From NCBI GenBank assembly GCA_022059125.1, contig JAEUWY010000006.1:3410001-3474000 (forward strand): a stretch of 64,000 nt of DNA, given 5' to 3'. Positions 33,101 to 42,546 of this stretch are shown here, piece after piece (positions within the stretch are counted from its first letter, which is position 1; every line of letters begins with the position of its first letter). Both the position numbers and the translations under genes were made by a program. The notes under the pieces are model-generated. The model was not told where the DNA came from. It searched no databases and saw nothing but the letters and a program-made list of their open reading frames with translations. This DNA comes from Corynespora cassiicola. Taxonomy: Eukaryota; Ascomycota; Dothideomycetes; Pleosporales; Corynesporascaceae.

Positions 33101-33845
33101 TGCAGGTCGTAGTTGATTTTTTTATCGAGGCATGTCCAAAAACAGGTACATTTGAGACTTGGCCAACGAAACCATGGCTGAGAATGGACGCGCCGAACCG
33201 CTGCCACTCCGCCGCACTTATGCCTTGATTAACTGCGGAGAATCTAGTTGGGGTGTGTGTGTGGCTATCAGACCTCACACCTTTCTCAAACTAACGCAAT
33301 CATATGAGTAAATAGGAGTCAAGGATAGGCGAAGCTACTAGGTCTTGGTACTTAGGATGTACAAGGTGATTGGATATGCTCACCAGGGCGTGGTTCAGTA
33401 AGCATGGTGGGGATGGGGCGTATCGTCATCTGGAAGGGAATGAAAAACTAGAGCTACAGGAGTCGTCGGCGTCTTTCGCTCGGAGGGAGGCCACCCCCCG
33501 GCCGATGAGCAGAATTTTGGGCCTTGATAAGAAAGGATGATGCATGAGGCCGCACCACTTCCGCCCCATAAACCTACCACTTTCAAAAACCGTGTGTGAC
33601 GACAGGGTGTTTCCCGTGTTTGACCTTTGCTTTTTGGTGCTCAACTGAGCCAAATTCCATTCCTAGAGAACGTGAAGGGTTGAGCACGGCCTGTTTTGTA
33701 CCCTTTGTTTGTCTACCTAGATGGCCCACCCTACCTGAACTCAGCTCGTCTCCATATCTTGGCAGCACTCGATTCCCGTGGTTAAAAGGTAGGCTGGAAC
33801 CATTACCTCGACTATTATCCAAACTACGAGCTCTTCTATGTCAAC
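30165..33845. other. Gene-empty tract, 3.7 kb
   Basis: No frame on either strand has recognisable domains or coherent splicing. The longest are 127-149 codons and overlap on both strands, as expected by chance. No transposon termini or coding remnants recognised. Confidence 0.5.
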
Positions 33846-35538
33846 ATGAAATTATTATTCCAGTCAAGATTCCCTTCCAGCATATGGAGACACGCAGATG
33901 CAGGAAGATTGGTGTATAACGACAGAGTGGAAGCAATCCGCAAGACAGAGTATCCTATGCTCAAAGGTAAGTATGTTTTCCTTATGACTACCTACCAAAT
34001 TAGTAACTCTCTTTCTAGGAACCACTTACCTCGACCACGCGGGAACTGCTCTTCCGTCTCGATCCTTTATCGAAATGTTTTCGCAGGAAATTCAATCCTA
34101 CCTCATTGCAAACCCTCACTCAGCTTCTGCAAAAACTCCCAGCACATCGCAAGTGATAGTCCAAAACACTAGGAAGGAGGTTTTGGAGCTTTTCAACGCC
34201 AGCCCGGAACACTTCGAGGTCATCTTCGTGGCGAACGCGACAGCTGGTATCAAGCTTGTGCTTGAGGCCTTTCATGGACATGAGCAAGGCTTCGACTACT
34301 ATTACCATCGAGATTCTCACACCAGTCTGGTCGGAGTCCGGGAGCTATCGGCTACGAGTCACTGCTTACTTTCCGATGAAGAAACCGAGGACTGGATCGC
34401 CAATGGAGAACACGGCGGCCTTAAAAATTCAAATGAACGACCTGCTCTATTTGCTTACCCAGCACAATCTAACATGAACGGAAGACGCCTGCCCCTCAAC
34501 TGGTCGTCCAGACTGCGCTCATCTGGCCGCCACCCACAAACCTACACGCTCCTTGACATTGCAGCTTTAGTTTCCACAAGCCCCTTGGACCTGAGTAACC
34601 ATGATACCGCACCGGACTTTCTCACATTGTCATTCTACAAGACCTTCGGCTCTCCAGACTTGGGCGCCCTGATTGTCCGCAAGTCTGCGGCGCACGTCTT
34701 TGATAAGCGTCGCTATTTCGGTGGTGGTACCACTGAATTGATCACGTGCGACCAGTCGTGGTTCGCCAGAAAAGAAGGCAGTCTCAGTGCTAGACTGGAG
34801 GATGGAACCGGTGCAACGCACAGTGTTCTTGCCCTCAGTTGCGCCATCCATGTGCACAAGGACATGTATGGTGGGCTGAGTGAAATCTCTAAACACACCG
34901 GATGGTTGGCCAAAGACCTCTACGAACGACTCAGTCGCCTCCGACATTTCAACGGAGGGCAGGTGTGTGTCATCTACAAGGATCCGTCATCTATATATGG
35001 AGATGCGACAAGTCAGGGTGGCACGGTCGCATTCAACATCGTCAATAGCCGTGGCGCCTGGGTTTCCGCCTCGAAAGTAGGCAACCTCGCCGCAGAAAGA
35101 AACATACACGTGCGTTCGGGTGGGCTCTGTAACCCTGCGGGCATGGCCCAGATGCTCGGGCACAGATCTGAAGATTTGCGAAGAGCGTATGACTCAGGTT
35201 TCCGGTGTGGCCAGGCGGATGACGTGAGGATCGGAATGGCCTTCGGAATGGTGAGGGCTAGCTTCGGGGCCTGTAGCACCCTGAAGGATGTGGAGATTTT
35301 CGCTCGGTTTATTGAAGATTATTTTGTCGAGAAGTCAGGTGGCATTTCTGACTGGGAGGCGCATGGACACGTAGACCTGGGTGTGCATCAGAATGCGCAC
35401 CATGAGAGTTGCGGACGGCCCTTGGACTCGATTCCGAATTGGCTTTCATTCCAAAAGCTATCGGCGGCTCCACTTTCGAAGGGAAAGCGTTTTTGGAGAA
35501 GGCTTGGATCTGGTTTTCCTTCTCATTCCAAGGCTTGA
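33846..35538 (+). CDS. Molybdenum-cofactor-sulfurase-like PLP enzyme without a MOSC domain
   Basis: Exon 1 33846-33966 and exon 2 34019-35538; the 52-bp intron (GTAAGT...CTAG) rebuilds PMLKGTTYLDHAGTALPS. The product is 546 residues. It is a class V aminotransferase: NPHSASAKTPSTS and VIFVANATAGIKLVLE bind PLP phosphate, and the PLP lysine is in LTLSFYKTFGSPDLGAL. Near the C-terminus VRSGGLCNPAGMAQMLG aligns with the Cys-containing (R)xGxxCNxG motif of Mo-cofactor sulfurases, and DDVRIGMAFGMVRASFG follows as in that family. The MOSC domain is missing. It could transfer sulfur from cysteine, or be recruited as a PLP enzyme in a metabolic cluster. The last 60 residues are divergent. Confidence 0.8.
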
Positions 35539-36562
35539 ATTCCTTCTCTCCTTGAAAATCTTTGGTAGGATTTTGACTCCTTGCAAGACTCGGTTGCAGA
35601 ATTCTGGTTGTACATAGGTAGCTTTCCTAGCGGTTCCATGGATTTCATAAAATAAAGATCAATCCCAACGCCATGTACGTGTGCCGTTGCCTATAGATGA
35701 TTCTGGAGTCGACCTGGGCTCCGATGTCGCCGTGCAGCAAAGGATGCTGCACCCTGGCTCAATTACCGGAAGCGCGCGTAAGGGATTAACAGAAGGGAGC
35801 ATCGCCACATCCTAGCTGATGTGGCTGCCTCACTATTCTCTAGTCGAGGGTGGCTGTGTAGGACTCATTTGGAAAGATGCTGCCTGCGCAAAGAATTTAG
35901 TAGCTTGAATCAATCGATCTTGAGCTATGATAACAGCGATTGCAGAAGCCCTTATTGAGCGTGAGCTGGCCGGTCCTTAAATCCATCGCTGGAATACAGA
36001 TGTTTGCCCTCTGCAGTAAATTTGAGTAATCTGAACAGACTGTACAAAGACGCAAGCAGCAACTAGAACGCGTACCGGTGCGCAGTGCATTCGTTGCTCT
36101 CGGACTTGATGGAACATTCCGTCGGAGGAAATGAACGAAAGGGAGGAGCTGGGGGCCGTGAAACACGGCGGAACAATCCCTTGACAGAAGATGCGCTAGG
36201 TTTCTTCAGGAATAGTGATTACTATGTTCGGTAGTCCAACCGAGCCGGGTGAATTTCGAGCCGATTCGGCCGTAGTCTTTGCCCTTTCGGTTACAGAGGC
36301 GCAACACACTCTGCTACTCTTTTCAGCTCATGGGATGGCTTTGCAACATTTTACCCATAACCGTAATGATAATGGATGATCTCATGCTACTACGCCCGCA
36401 AGACTCAGATTGCATCTTCTATAAAAGCACTCGCCATGGCCAAGGGAAAGACATTAACAATCAAGCCACCGCAACTTTCACCTACCATTGACATCTAGTC
36501 ACTTATTTTGTTCATCGCCGACACGGAACAATCTCCTGAATCTCAAGTCTATAGTCAGGAAC
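35539..36562. other. Intergenic, 1 kb, with TATA box
   Basis: No gene supported. A TATAAAAG box at 36420-36427 lies about 140 bp before the ATG of the following MDR gene and fits a core promoter. Confidence 0.5.
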
Positions 36563-37579
36563 ATGTCTACCACTATCCGAAAGGCTCTCATCTCGGGCTT
36601 CGGCGACCCCTCGAACGTGTCAATTATCACTGCAGAGATCCCATCTCCGTCCTCCAATGAAGTACAAGTCAAAATCATATACTCTGGAATGGGAGGGTCT
36701 GATATTCAGATGCGGATGGGAACATACCCAAATCAAAAGAAAGCCCCATTCACGCCGGGATACACCCTTGTCGGCCGCGTCCACCGAACCGGATCATCCA
36801 AATCGAAGTTCAACTTCGGCGACATGGTCGCCTGTCTTTCCAAGTATGATGCGCATGCAGACCTCGCCAACCTCCCCGAAAAGTACTTGATCCCTGTCCC
36901 CGAGGGCTTGGACCTCCAACAAGCTGTGGCCATGGTTCTTGATTGGACTACAGCTTACGGCATGGTTTATCGAACGGCGAAAGTGTTCAAGGGACAGCGC
37001 GTTTTCATTCACGGACTCAGCGGTGCTGTCGGGTTCGCTATTCTTTCTCTCTGCAAGCTGCAAGGCGCTGAGTGCTACGGTACTGCTTCCGAATCAAATC
37101 ATGCAGCTTTGCTAGAATATGGTGCGGTTCCGTTTACCTACAAGAACAAGGATTGGATGGACTCTATGAAGAACATGGGGGGAGCGCACATCGTATTTGA
37201 TCCCCTCGGGTTTGAGTCGTACGACGAGAGCTGGAGCATACTTGCAAACGACGGCCACCTTATCGGATACGGAGGCAATTCTAAAATTCTCAACGGAGAA
37301 GAACCCAGGAGCCAATACCCCTCCCTCGGGAAGTTGATGATGAAAAACTTGTGCATGACCACCAAGCGCAAGGCTAGCTTTTTCTACATTGACAAAGACC
37401 AGTCAACATTCGTTCCCGAGTTGAAGGCTCTGTTTGATCTTTCCTTGCAGGGCAAGATTCATGTTCCGATCAAGCGGTTCTTGACTTTGGAGGAATATCC
37501 CGAGGCACACAGGACTTGGAACAAGACAACCGGTATTGGATCGGTGGTCGTTAAGATAAGCGACGATGAGAGAGCTTAG
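36563..37579 (+). CDS. Medium-chain (MDR) NAD(P)H-dependent oxidoreductase, zinc-free
   Basis: 338 residues, single exon, ATG 36563 (MSTTIRKALISGFGDPSNV). The GroES-like N-terminal half includes YSGMGGSDIQMRMGTYP and PFTPGYTLVGRV. The Rossmann motif is VFIHGLSGAVGFAILSL, resembling the GxxGxxG of quinone oxidoreductases. The Cys and His ligands of the catalytic and structural zinc sites of alcohol dehydrogenases are absent, so an enone or quinone reductase is more likely than an alcohol dehydrogenase. A TATA box lies 140 bp upstream. It neighbours a flavin monooxygenase and an SDR. Substrate unknown. Confidence 0.85.
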   Translation: MSTTIRKALISGFGDPSNVSIITAEIPSPSSNEVQVKIIYSGMGGSDIQMRMGTYPNQKKAPFTPGYTLVGRVHRTGSSKSKFNFGDMVACLSKYDAHADLANLPEKYLIPVPEGLDLQQAVAMVLDWTTAYGMVYRTAKVFKGQRVFIHGLSGAVGFAILSLCKLQGAECYGTASESNHAALLEYGAVPFTYKNKDWMDSMKNMGGAHIVFDPLGFESYDESWSILANDGHLIGYGGNSKILNGEEPRSQYPSLGKLMMKNLCMTTKRKASFFYIDKDQSTFVPELKALFDLSLQGKIHVPIKRFLTLEEYPEAHRTWNKTTGIGSVVVKISDDERA

Positions 37580-37770
37580 TTTGCAGTTGATTTGCAGTAG
37601 AGTTATACCCCTGACATCTCACGTCCTACTTCAGTGTATCAAGAACCTAGGTCATTTTTTGCAAGATAATAGAACACGTTCTTATTTCCCATTCCGGCGT
37701 GCACCCGCGATATACTAGCCTAATCTTTACATATCAGTCTAACCTACTTTCCAAACCACACGTGGAGCTA

Positions 37771-39651
37771 CTATGCCAAGATACCTTCCTCCGCAGCTTT
37801 GATCTGCAAAGCAAGAATCCTAGAATAATACCTGCAAATTGCCAAGTTTCCACCCATGAACCAGAATCCTGGATGTCCGCTCTTCTGCCAGATGGTCCTG
37901 AACTCGCCTTCCTCATTGAAGCCCCACACATCACCAACCCGATCAGCAAGTTCATCACCAAAGATGAGGCGGGCCTGAGACCGCATGTTCTGGTAACCAG
38001 TCGCAAAGATGATCTCATCGGCCTCGAGCTTAGACCCGTCAGCGAACTTTAGTCCATTGGGCAAGACCTGCGAGATCTCCTGGCCCTGCTTCATCTTGAT
38101 CTTGCCATCGATGATCAATTGCGAAGCTCCAACATCAATGTAGTACCCGCCTCCACGCTGGTAGTACTTCATCAGCAAACCAGCATCCTGCGGCCCCATG
38201 TCGATTCCGAATCCCGCCTTTCGGAGACCATCCAAGGTTTGCTTATCAGCCTCGTTCTGTACCTTTGTCAATTTGAGTTGCTGCACCTTGAACAGTTCAC
38301 TGGGAAAGCCCCAAAGGAAGATGTCGGCATCCTCGGTGGGCGGGGCGCCCTCCTCGTACAAGCCCTTGAGTCCGATCTCGGTGATGGACTCGGACGAGAT
38401 GACACAGGTCGTGCTGCGCTGCACGATTGTTACATCGTATCCCTTTTCGCAGTAGTCTTGCGCGATGTCGTGGCCAGAGTTGCAGCATCCGACCACGATG
38501 GCCTTTTTACCCTTTGCATCAAGGCGTGCTCCAGGGAACTCGGAGGAGTGACAGAGAAGGTGGCCTTTGAAGTCTTCCATACCCTCGATAGTGGGAAAAT
38601 TCTTCTTCCCTGAGTGGCCCGTTGCCTGGATGACATGTCGTGGGTGCAGCGTCCGAGTCTCTGTAGTACCGTCGGGTTTCTTTCGTTCGAGTGTGACAGT
38701 CCACTGCTTCTTTTCCTCATCCCACGAGCTTGATTTGATAGACGTCGATGTCCAAACGTTGAGCTCGAGGAGCTTCACGTACGACTCGAAGAACTCAGCT
38801 AGCTTGTCCTTTGGTGTGAAAACCGGCCAATGAGCGGGGAACGGTACGTATGGCATGTGGTCATACCAGACGGGGTCGTGGAGTACAAGCTGTCGGTACC
38901 GCTTTCTCCAGTTGTCTCCGACACGCTCATTCGTATCAATCATGAGCGAGGTGACGTTGAGCATCTTGAGCCTTGCTGCTATAGTGAGACCACCTTGCCC
39001 AGCACCAACGATGAGGACTTTGGGATCGCTGTCTTTGAACTCGGCTTCCTCCTCTCTGGTCTCTTTCCAGTTTTTGCGATCTGGGTTTCCACCATGTTTG
39101 ACGCCCTTTGTCCTTCTCTTGCCGACAGGCTCTTCGAAACCTTTGAGCTCAGCTAAGGTCGTGGAGATGGTGAAAAACTTCCAGTCGCCGTTGTCTTGGG
39201 CTAGTCGTATCATACCGTTCCCCCGTCCAACGTCTGTTTCAAAGGTAATGTAGGACTGAACACCCATCGACTCACCCCAAGCATCAATGGCACCATATTG
39301 CGGCGACTTGAATGCAGAGCCAGTGTCGATCTCAATTTTCGTGATTGGTGATTTGCTCTTGCTCAAGTACTCCACAATGGCGTCGCTACCTTTCACTGTT
39401 CTCAATTCCCATGAGAGGGCCAAATGGTCTCGCCAATAGCTGTTATCATGCAAGAAGAGCTTTGAAATAGCAGAGGAGTCTTGTTTGCTAATTGCATCGA
39501 TGAGCTTGTTGATGAGGTCCTGAGTCGTTTTGCTAGCGTCCACCGAGTCAGAGGTTGCGGGCGGCGGGAATTCGCCCAATGAAATGAGCACGGAGCCAGG
39601 TTCGCAGCGTTGGTGCGAGGGAATCGCTTCTTGAGAGGTGAAGTCGCCCAT
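37771..39651 (-). CDS. Flavin-dependent monooxygenase with N-terminal SnoaL/NTF2-like domain
   Basis: 626 residues, single exon, ATG 39651. Residues about 40-165 resemble a SnoaL/NTF2 fold (ISKLFLHDNSYWRDHLALSW). The FAD motif VLIVGAGQGG is at about 212-221. The FMO/Baeyer-Villiger fingerprint is FKGHLLCHSSEFP at about 361-373 (FxGxxxHxxxFP). The NADPH Rossmann motif VVGCCNSGHD (about 386-395) is degenerate at its second glycine. IIFATGYQN follows. Such enzymes oxygenate heteroatoms or ketones using NADPH and oxygen. It converges on the MDR gene and is divergent from an SDR gene over a 639-bp shared promoter. Confidence 0.88.
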   Translation of the reverse strand: MGDFTSQEAIPSHQRCEPGSVLISLGEFPPPATSDSVDASKTTQDLINKLIDAISKQDSSAISKLFLHDNSYWRDHLALSWELRTVKGSDAIVEYLSKSKSPITKIEIDTGSAFKSPQYGAIDAWGESMGVQSYITFETDVGRGNGMIRLAQDNGDWKFFTISTTLAELKGFEEPVGKRRTKGVKHGGNPDRKNWKETREEEAEFKDSDPKVLIVGAGQGGLTIAARLKMLNVTSLMIDTNERVGDNWRKRYRQLVLHDPVWYDHMPYVPFPAHWPVFTPKDKLAEFFESYVKLLELNVWTSTSIKSSSWDEEKKQWTVTLERKKPDGTTETRTLHPRHVIQATGHSGKKNFPTIEGMEDFKGHLLCHSSEFPGARLDAKGKKAIVVGCCNSGHDIAQDYCEKGYDVTIVQRSTTCVISSESITEIGLKGLYEEGAPPTEDADIFLWGFPSELFKVQQLKLTKVQNEADKQTLDGLRKAGFGIDMGPQDAGLLMKYYQRGGGYYIDVGASQLIIDGKIKMKQGQEISQVLPNGLKFADGSKLEADEIIFATGYQNMRSQARLIFGDELADRVGDVWGFNEEGEFRTIWQKSGHPGFWFMGGNLAICRYYSRILALQIKAAEEGILA

Positions 39652-40290
39652 GGTGCTAAACTAGTTTGACAACTGTAGGGCTCACAATGACGGCTATTTT
39701 TTGATGGGCTAAATTAGAGAATCAATTGACACCAGAGATTTTGATCGCAACAGCATGAGAACAAGAAAGTGAGAAGGGAGACTCGGGTCAGCCCAAGCAA
39801 TTGTTGAGGTTTCCTCAGCTTATACACCCTGCAGGGTGACTTCGTGTTCGCGACGCAATGGAGGGGTCACGCGCGACTTGCTGGAAGCGGTAGCTCGTTC
39901 GGCCAACCTTCCCTACGGATAAGCTGCGGGGAGGTGGACTCCGCTCCGGATTGCACCATGGCCCCCGCGGTGCCGACGTTGGCGACCCCGTCGGACACTC
40001 CACGATCCCCCCACAGTATACCCCGCGATCAGTTGTAAGGAAAATGGATACCGAGCTGGCTCACAAGGCTGTGTTGGTATGTTCAGTCGAGCCGCTGGCG
40101 CCTGCGATCTATTTGAAGGCGAGGATACCCGACCGGATGCAGAGACAACTGTTCATCGTCCAATCTTGCCCGCCCATACTACCTAGAACAATCTGGCGTA
40201 TGCTTTTTGTTGTTGGTCTGTCAGGAATAGCAATTGCTTTTTCATAAATACCCCATCAGCTGTCCTTGGCTGTCCTTGGCTCCACTCAAT
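39652..40290. promoter_or_regulatory. Shared promoter of the monooxygenase and SDR genes
   Basis: It holds a perfect 14-bp palindrome CACCCTGCAGGGTG (39825-39838) and nearby CGG/CCG triplets in an imperfect inverted arrangement (about 39920-39945) of the kind bound by Zn2Cys6 regulators. A 10-bp tandem duplication TGTCCTTGGC occurs at 40261-40280, just before the SDR start. Binding is inferred from motif form only. Confidence 0.45.
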
Positions 40291-41121
40291 ATGCCTCTCT
40301 TCCCTACCTTCCCCGACCTCAATGGCAAAGTCGCACTCATAATGGGCATCGGCCAAACCAAAGTCGAGGGCTCAAACGTCTGGGGAAATGGTGCAGCAAT
40401 CGCCCGTGCTCTTGCCTCCAACGGCGCCAAAGTCTTCGGCTGCGATTTGAACCTGGCGGCTGCCGAGTTCACCGCGACTCGGTTACGAGCCGAAGGCGGC
40501 GTATGCGACGTCACAACAGCCGACGTGACGTCTTCGTCTGATGTCAAGAAGGTTGTCGACGCCGTCCTCGATAAGTACGGAAGAATCGATATCCTCGTCA
40601 ACAATGTGGGCATGACAAAAGCGGGGGATCCTGCGACGTTGAGCGAGGAGGCGTGGGACTCTCAGATCAACCTCAACCTGAAGAGCGTATATCTGGCCTG
40701 TCACCACGTATTGCCAATCATGGAAAAGCAGGGTTCTGGGGCTGTTGTGAACAATGCATCGATTGCCGGTGTATCCTACCTCGGAAAGCCACAGATCGCT
40801 TATTCGTCTGCGAAAGCTGCCATAATACATTTTACTAGGGTGACTGGTGTTATGTACGCTCCCAAAGGCGTCAGATTGAATTGCGTCGTTCCTGGAATGA
40901 TATTAACACCACTGGTGGAGAACCTTGGAAGAAGTGATAAAGAGGAGGATAGAGAGGTGTTCCGGAAAATCACACAGCACAACGTTCCAAACGGGAAGTT
41001 GGGTGAGCCCGAGGATATCGCAAATGCTGCTTTATATCTCGCTAGCGAAGCAAGCAAATATGTTATCGGCCAGAGTTTGATTGTAGATGGAGGCCTGACG
41101 AGCCAGACGGGAACAGGATAA
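40291..41121 (+). CDS. Short-chain dehydrogenase/reductase with expanded glycine-rich loop
   Basis: 276 residues, single exon, ATG 40291. The classical SDR order is complete: NNVG (DILVNNVGMT), active-site Ser in VVNNASIAG, and YxxxK in IAYSSAKAA, ending IGQSLIVDGGL. The cofactor-binding turn is unusual: instead of TGxxxGIG the sequence reads ALIMGIGQTKVEGSNVWGNG, with about eight extra residues inside the glycine loop. This occurs in some SDR subgroups and may change cofactor geometry. It is divergent from the flavin monooxygenase gene, so co-regulation is plausible. Substrate unknown. Confidence 0.88.
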   Translation: MPLFPTFPDLNGKVALIMGIGQTKVEGSNVWGNGAAIARALASNGAKVFGCDLNLAAAEFTATRLRAEGGVCDVTTADVTSSSDVKKVVDAVLDKYGRIDILVNNVGMTKAGDPATLSEEAWDSQINLNLKSVYLACHHVLPIMEKQGSGAVVNNASIAGVSYLGKPQIAYSSAKAAIIHFTRVTGVMYAPKGVRLNCVVPGMILTPLVENLGRSDKEEDREVFRKITQHNVPNGKLGEPEDIANAALYLASEASKYVIGQSLIVDGGLTSQTGTG

Positions 41122-41606
41122 TGAATCCGTTAGGTGTCCTACAGCTGAAAAGCATTGGGATTAAACTTCTTCACTGCCTGATAGGTGAAGCGAAATTATG
41201 GCCGTGGAATGACCAAGACTGTGGTTATAGGGCGGCCGGATTTTACTGTACCATTTGAAGTCATTATCTTGTCAATCTGAGCCTTGCGGCTGCTGGATCG
41301 CCCTAATTCTTAACCTGATGTACAGAATAATAGCTCGCTCCCATGTCGCTTGCAATACTCCAGCTTGCTTGCTAGACATTCATGATTGTCAAACGGTCCT
41401 ATTTTTGTCATTCCCTGATAAAGGAAAGCATTATTCGGCCCCCAGCCCAAGCTGCTGTTATGAGGCGCAGTACCTTGTATTTATCTGTTGACCTGGCCAA
41501 GGCGTTCCATGTCGAATCCTCAGACCCACAAAAACATTTCATTTAAAAGGAGTATTTCGCGATAACTTTCTTCACCTCGTCATACCCGTTTCTATTGCTA
41601 CTCACC
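41122..41606. other. Intergenic, 485 bp
   Basis: No gene seen. It contains the SDR 3' end and the promoter of the following gene. Confidence 0.5.
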
Positions 41607-42431
41607 ATGACGCGATTCGGCCCTGATGATTCTGCGCCTTCAAAGTCTTTAAGGGACGAATACTCGATGCGGCCGGTCCGTGTGCATTACCGGATCCCAG
41701 GAACTTTCTCCCGCGAAAACCCAAGCTACTTCCTCGCTGATATATTCTGGATCGTGATTTCCATTCTGCATGGTCTCATAATTGCAAGCAAGCAAGCAAG
41801 CAAGCAAGCAATCAAGAAATCTTCGGTCGCAATTCTTGATCGCAATAAGTAGGGACAAGGGGGCCGTTGATTTTACCCAAATTAGTCCTGAAGCTATCAT
41901 CGGCTACATGGAGAAGCAGCCCGAAGCAGTCCAACATGCTATAGATTCTGCGAATGAGGTAAGGGTAAGATTTACTATAGGCCTATGAGAGATGTGCTTA
42001 CATCGTAGCACGTCCGTTTTTTCGCGAGCATCGCAGAGCCTCTGCCGGCCCTCATCGGCAACCCATCAGAGATCACCGAGACGGTTTCCTGGCTTCTTTG
42101 GCTCTACTTTATGATGCGATTCTGCAGCCTTCACAGAGAATGGCGATTTAATGCGACTCCCATCTACCTCTCCCATCTGCCTTTTTTCTTTCTTGCATTG
42201 TGGTCTTCGAAGCCCATTTCGGAGATATTCATGATTGTTTTGGGGTTCTGCTATCCTGCGTTCTCGTTTATGAGCATTTGCGTTCATAAGATACTCGGAG
42301 ATAGGGCATGGAAACCACTCATACTCGGGATAGAGCTGACTCCTAAACAAAAGAATGGCCAGGAGGCAGAGGGGAAAGAAGAGGAGATACGAGATCTACT
42401 GAACAGCGGATTAAAGGGTGTGGAAGATTGA
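41607..42431 (+). CDS. Small membrane protein interrupted at a GCAA microsatellite
   Basis: The ATG at 41607 opens a frame (MTRFGPDDSAPSKSLRDEYS) reaching a hydrophobic stretch (DIFWIVISILHGLIIA), then a run of seven GCAA units (41784-41811) and a stop at 41852. The next frame, through the same repeat, continues into GAVDFTQISPEAIIGYMEKQ, a clear 50-bp intron (41959-42008, GTAAGG...GTAG) and an exon with several membrane spans (SWLLWLYFMMRFCSL, LPFFFLALWSS, IFMIVLGFCYPAFSFM) ending at 42431. One repeat unit fewer would give a continuous frame. An intron 41754-41859 would also close the phase but has weak signals and removes part of the first span. Family unknown. Confidence 0.55.
41784..41811. 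repeat. Coding microsatellite (GCAA)x7
   Basis: Seven perfect GCAA units inside a reading frame. Because the unit is four bases, each gain or loss changes the frame. It coincides with the frame break of the membrane-protein gene at 41607. Confidence 0.9.
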
Positions 42432-42546
42432 GATGACATCATTGCAATATTTTTCATTCTACAAGAATAGGCCCGCGAGTCCAAACTCTTCGGGTCGTTT
42501 GCCATCATATTATAATGTTGAAGACAGATTTCACCCTAATATGTTT

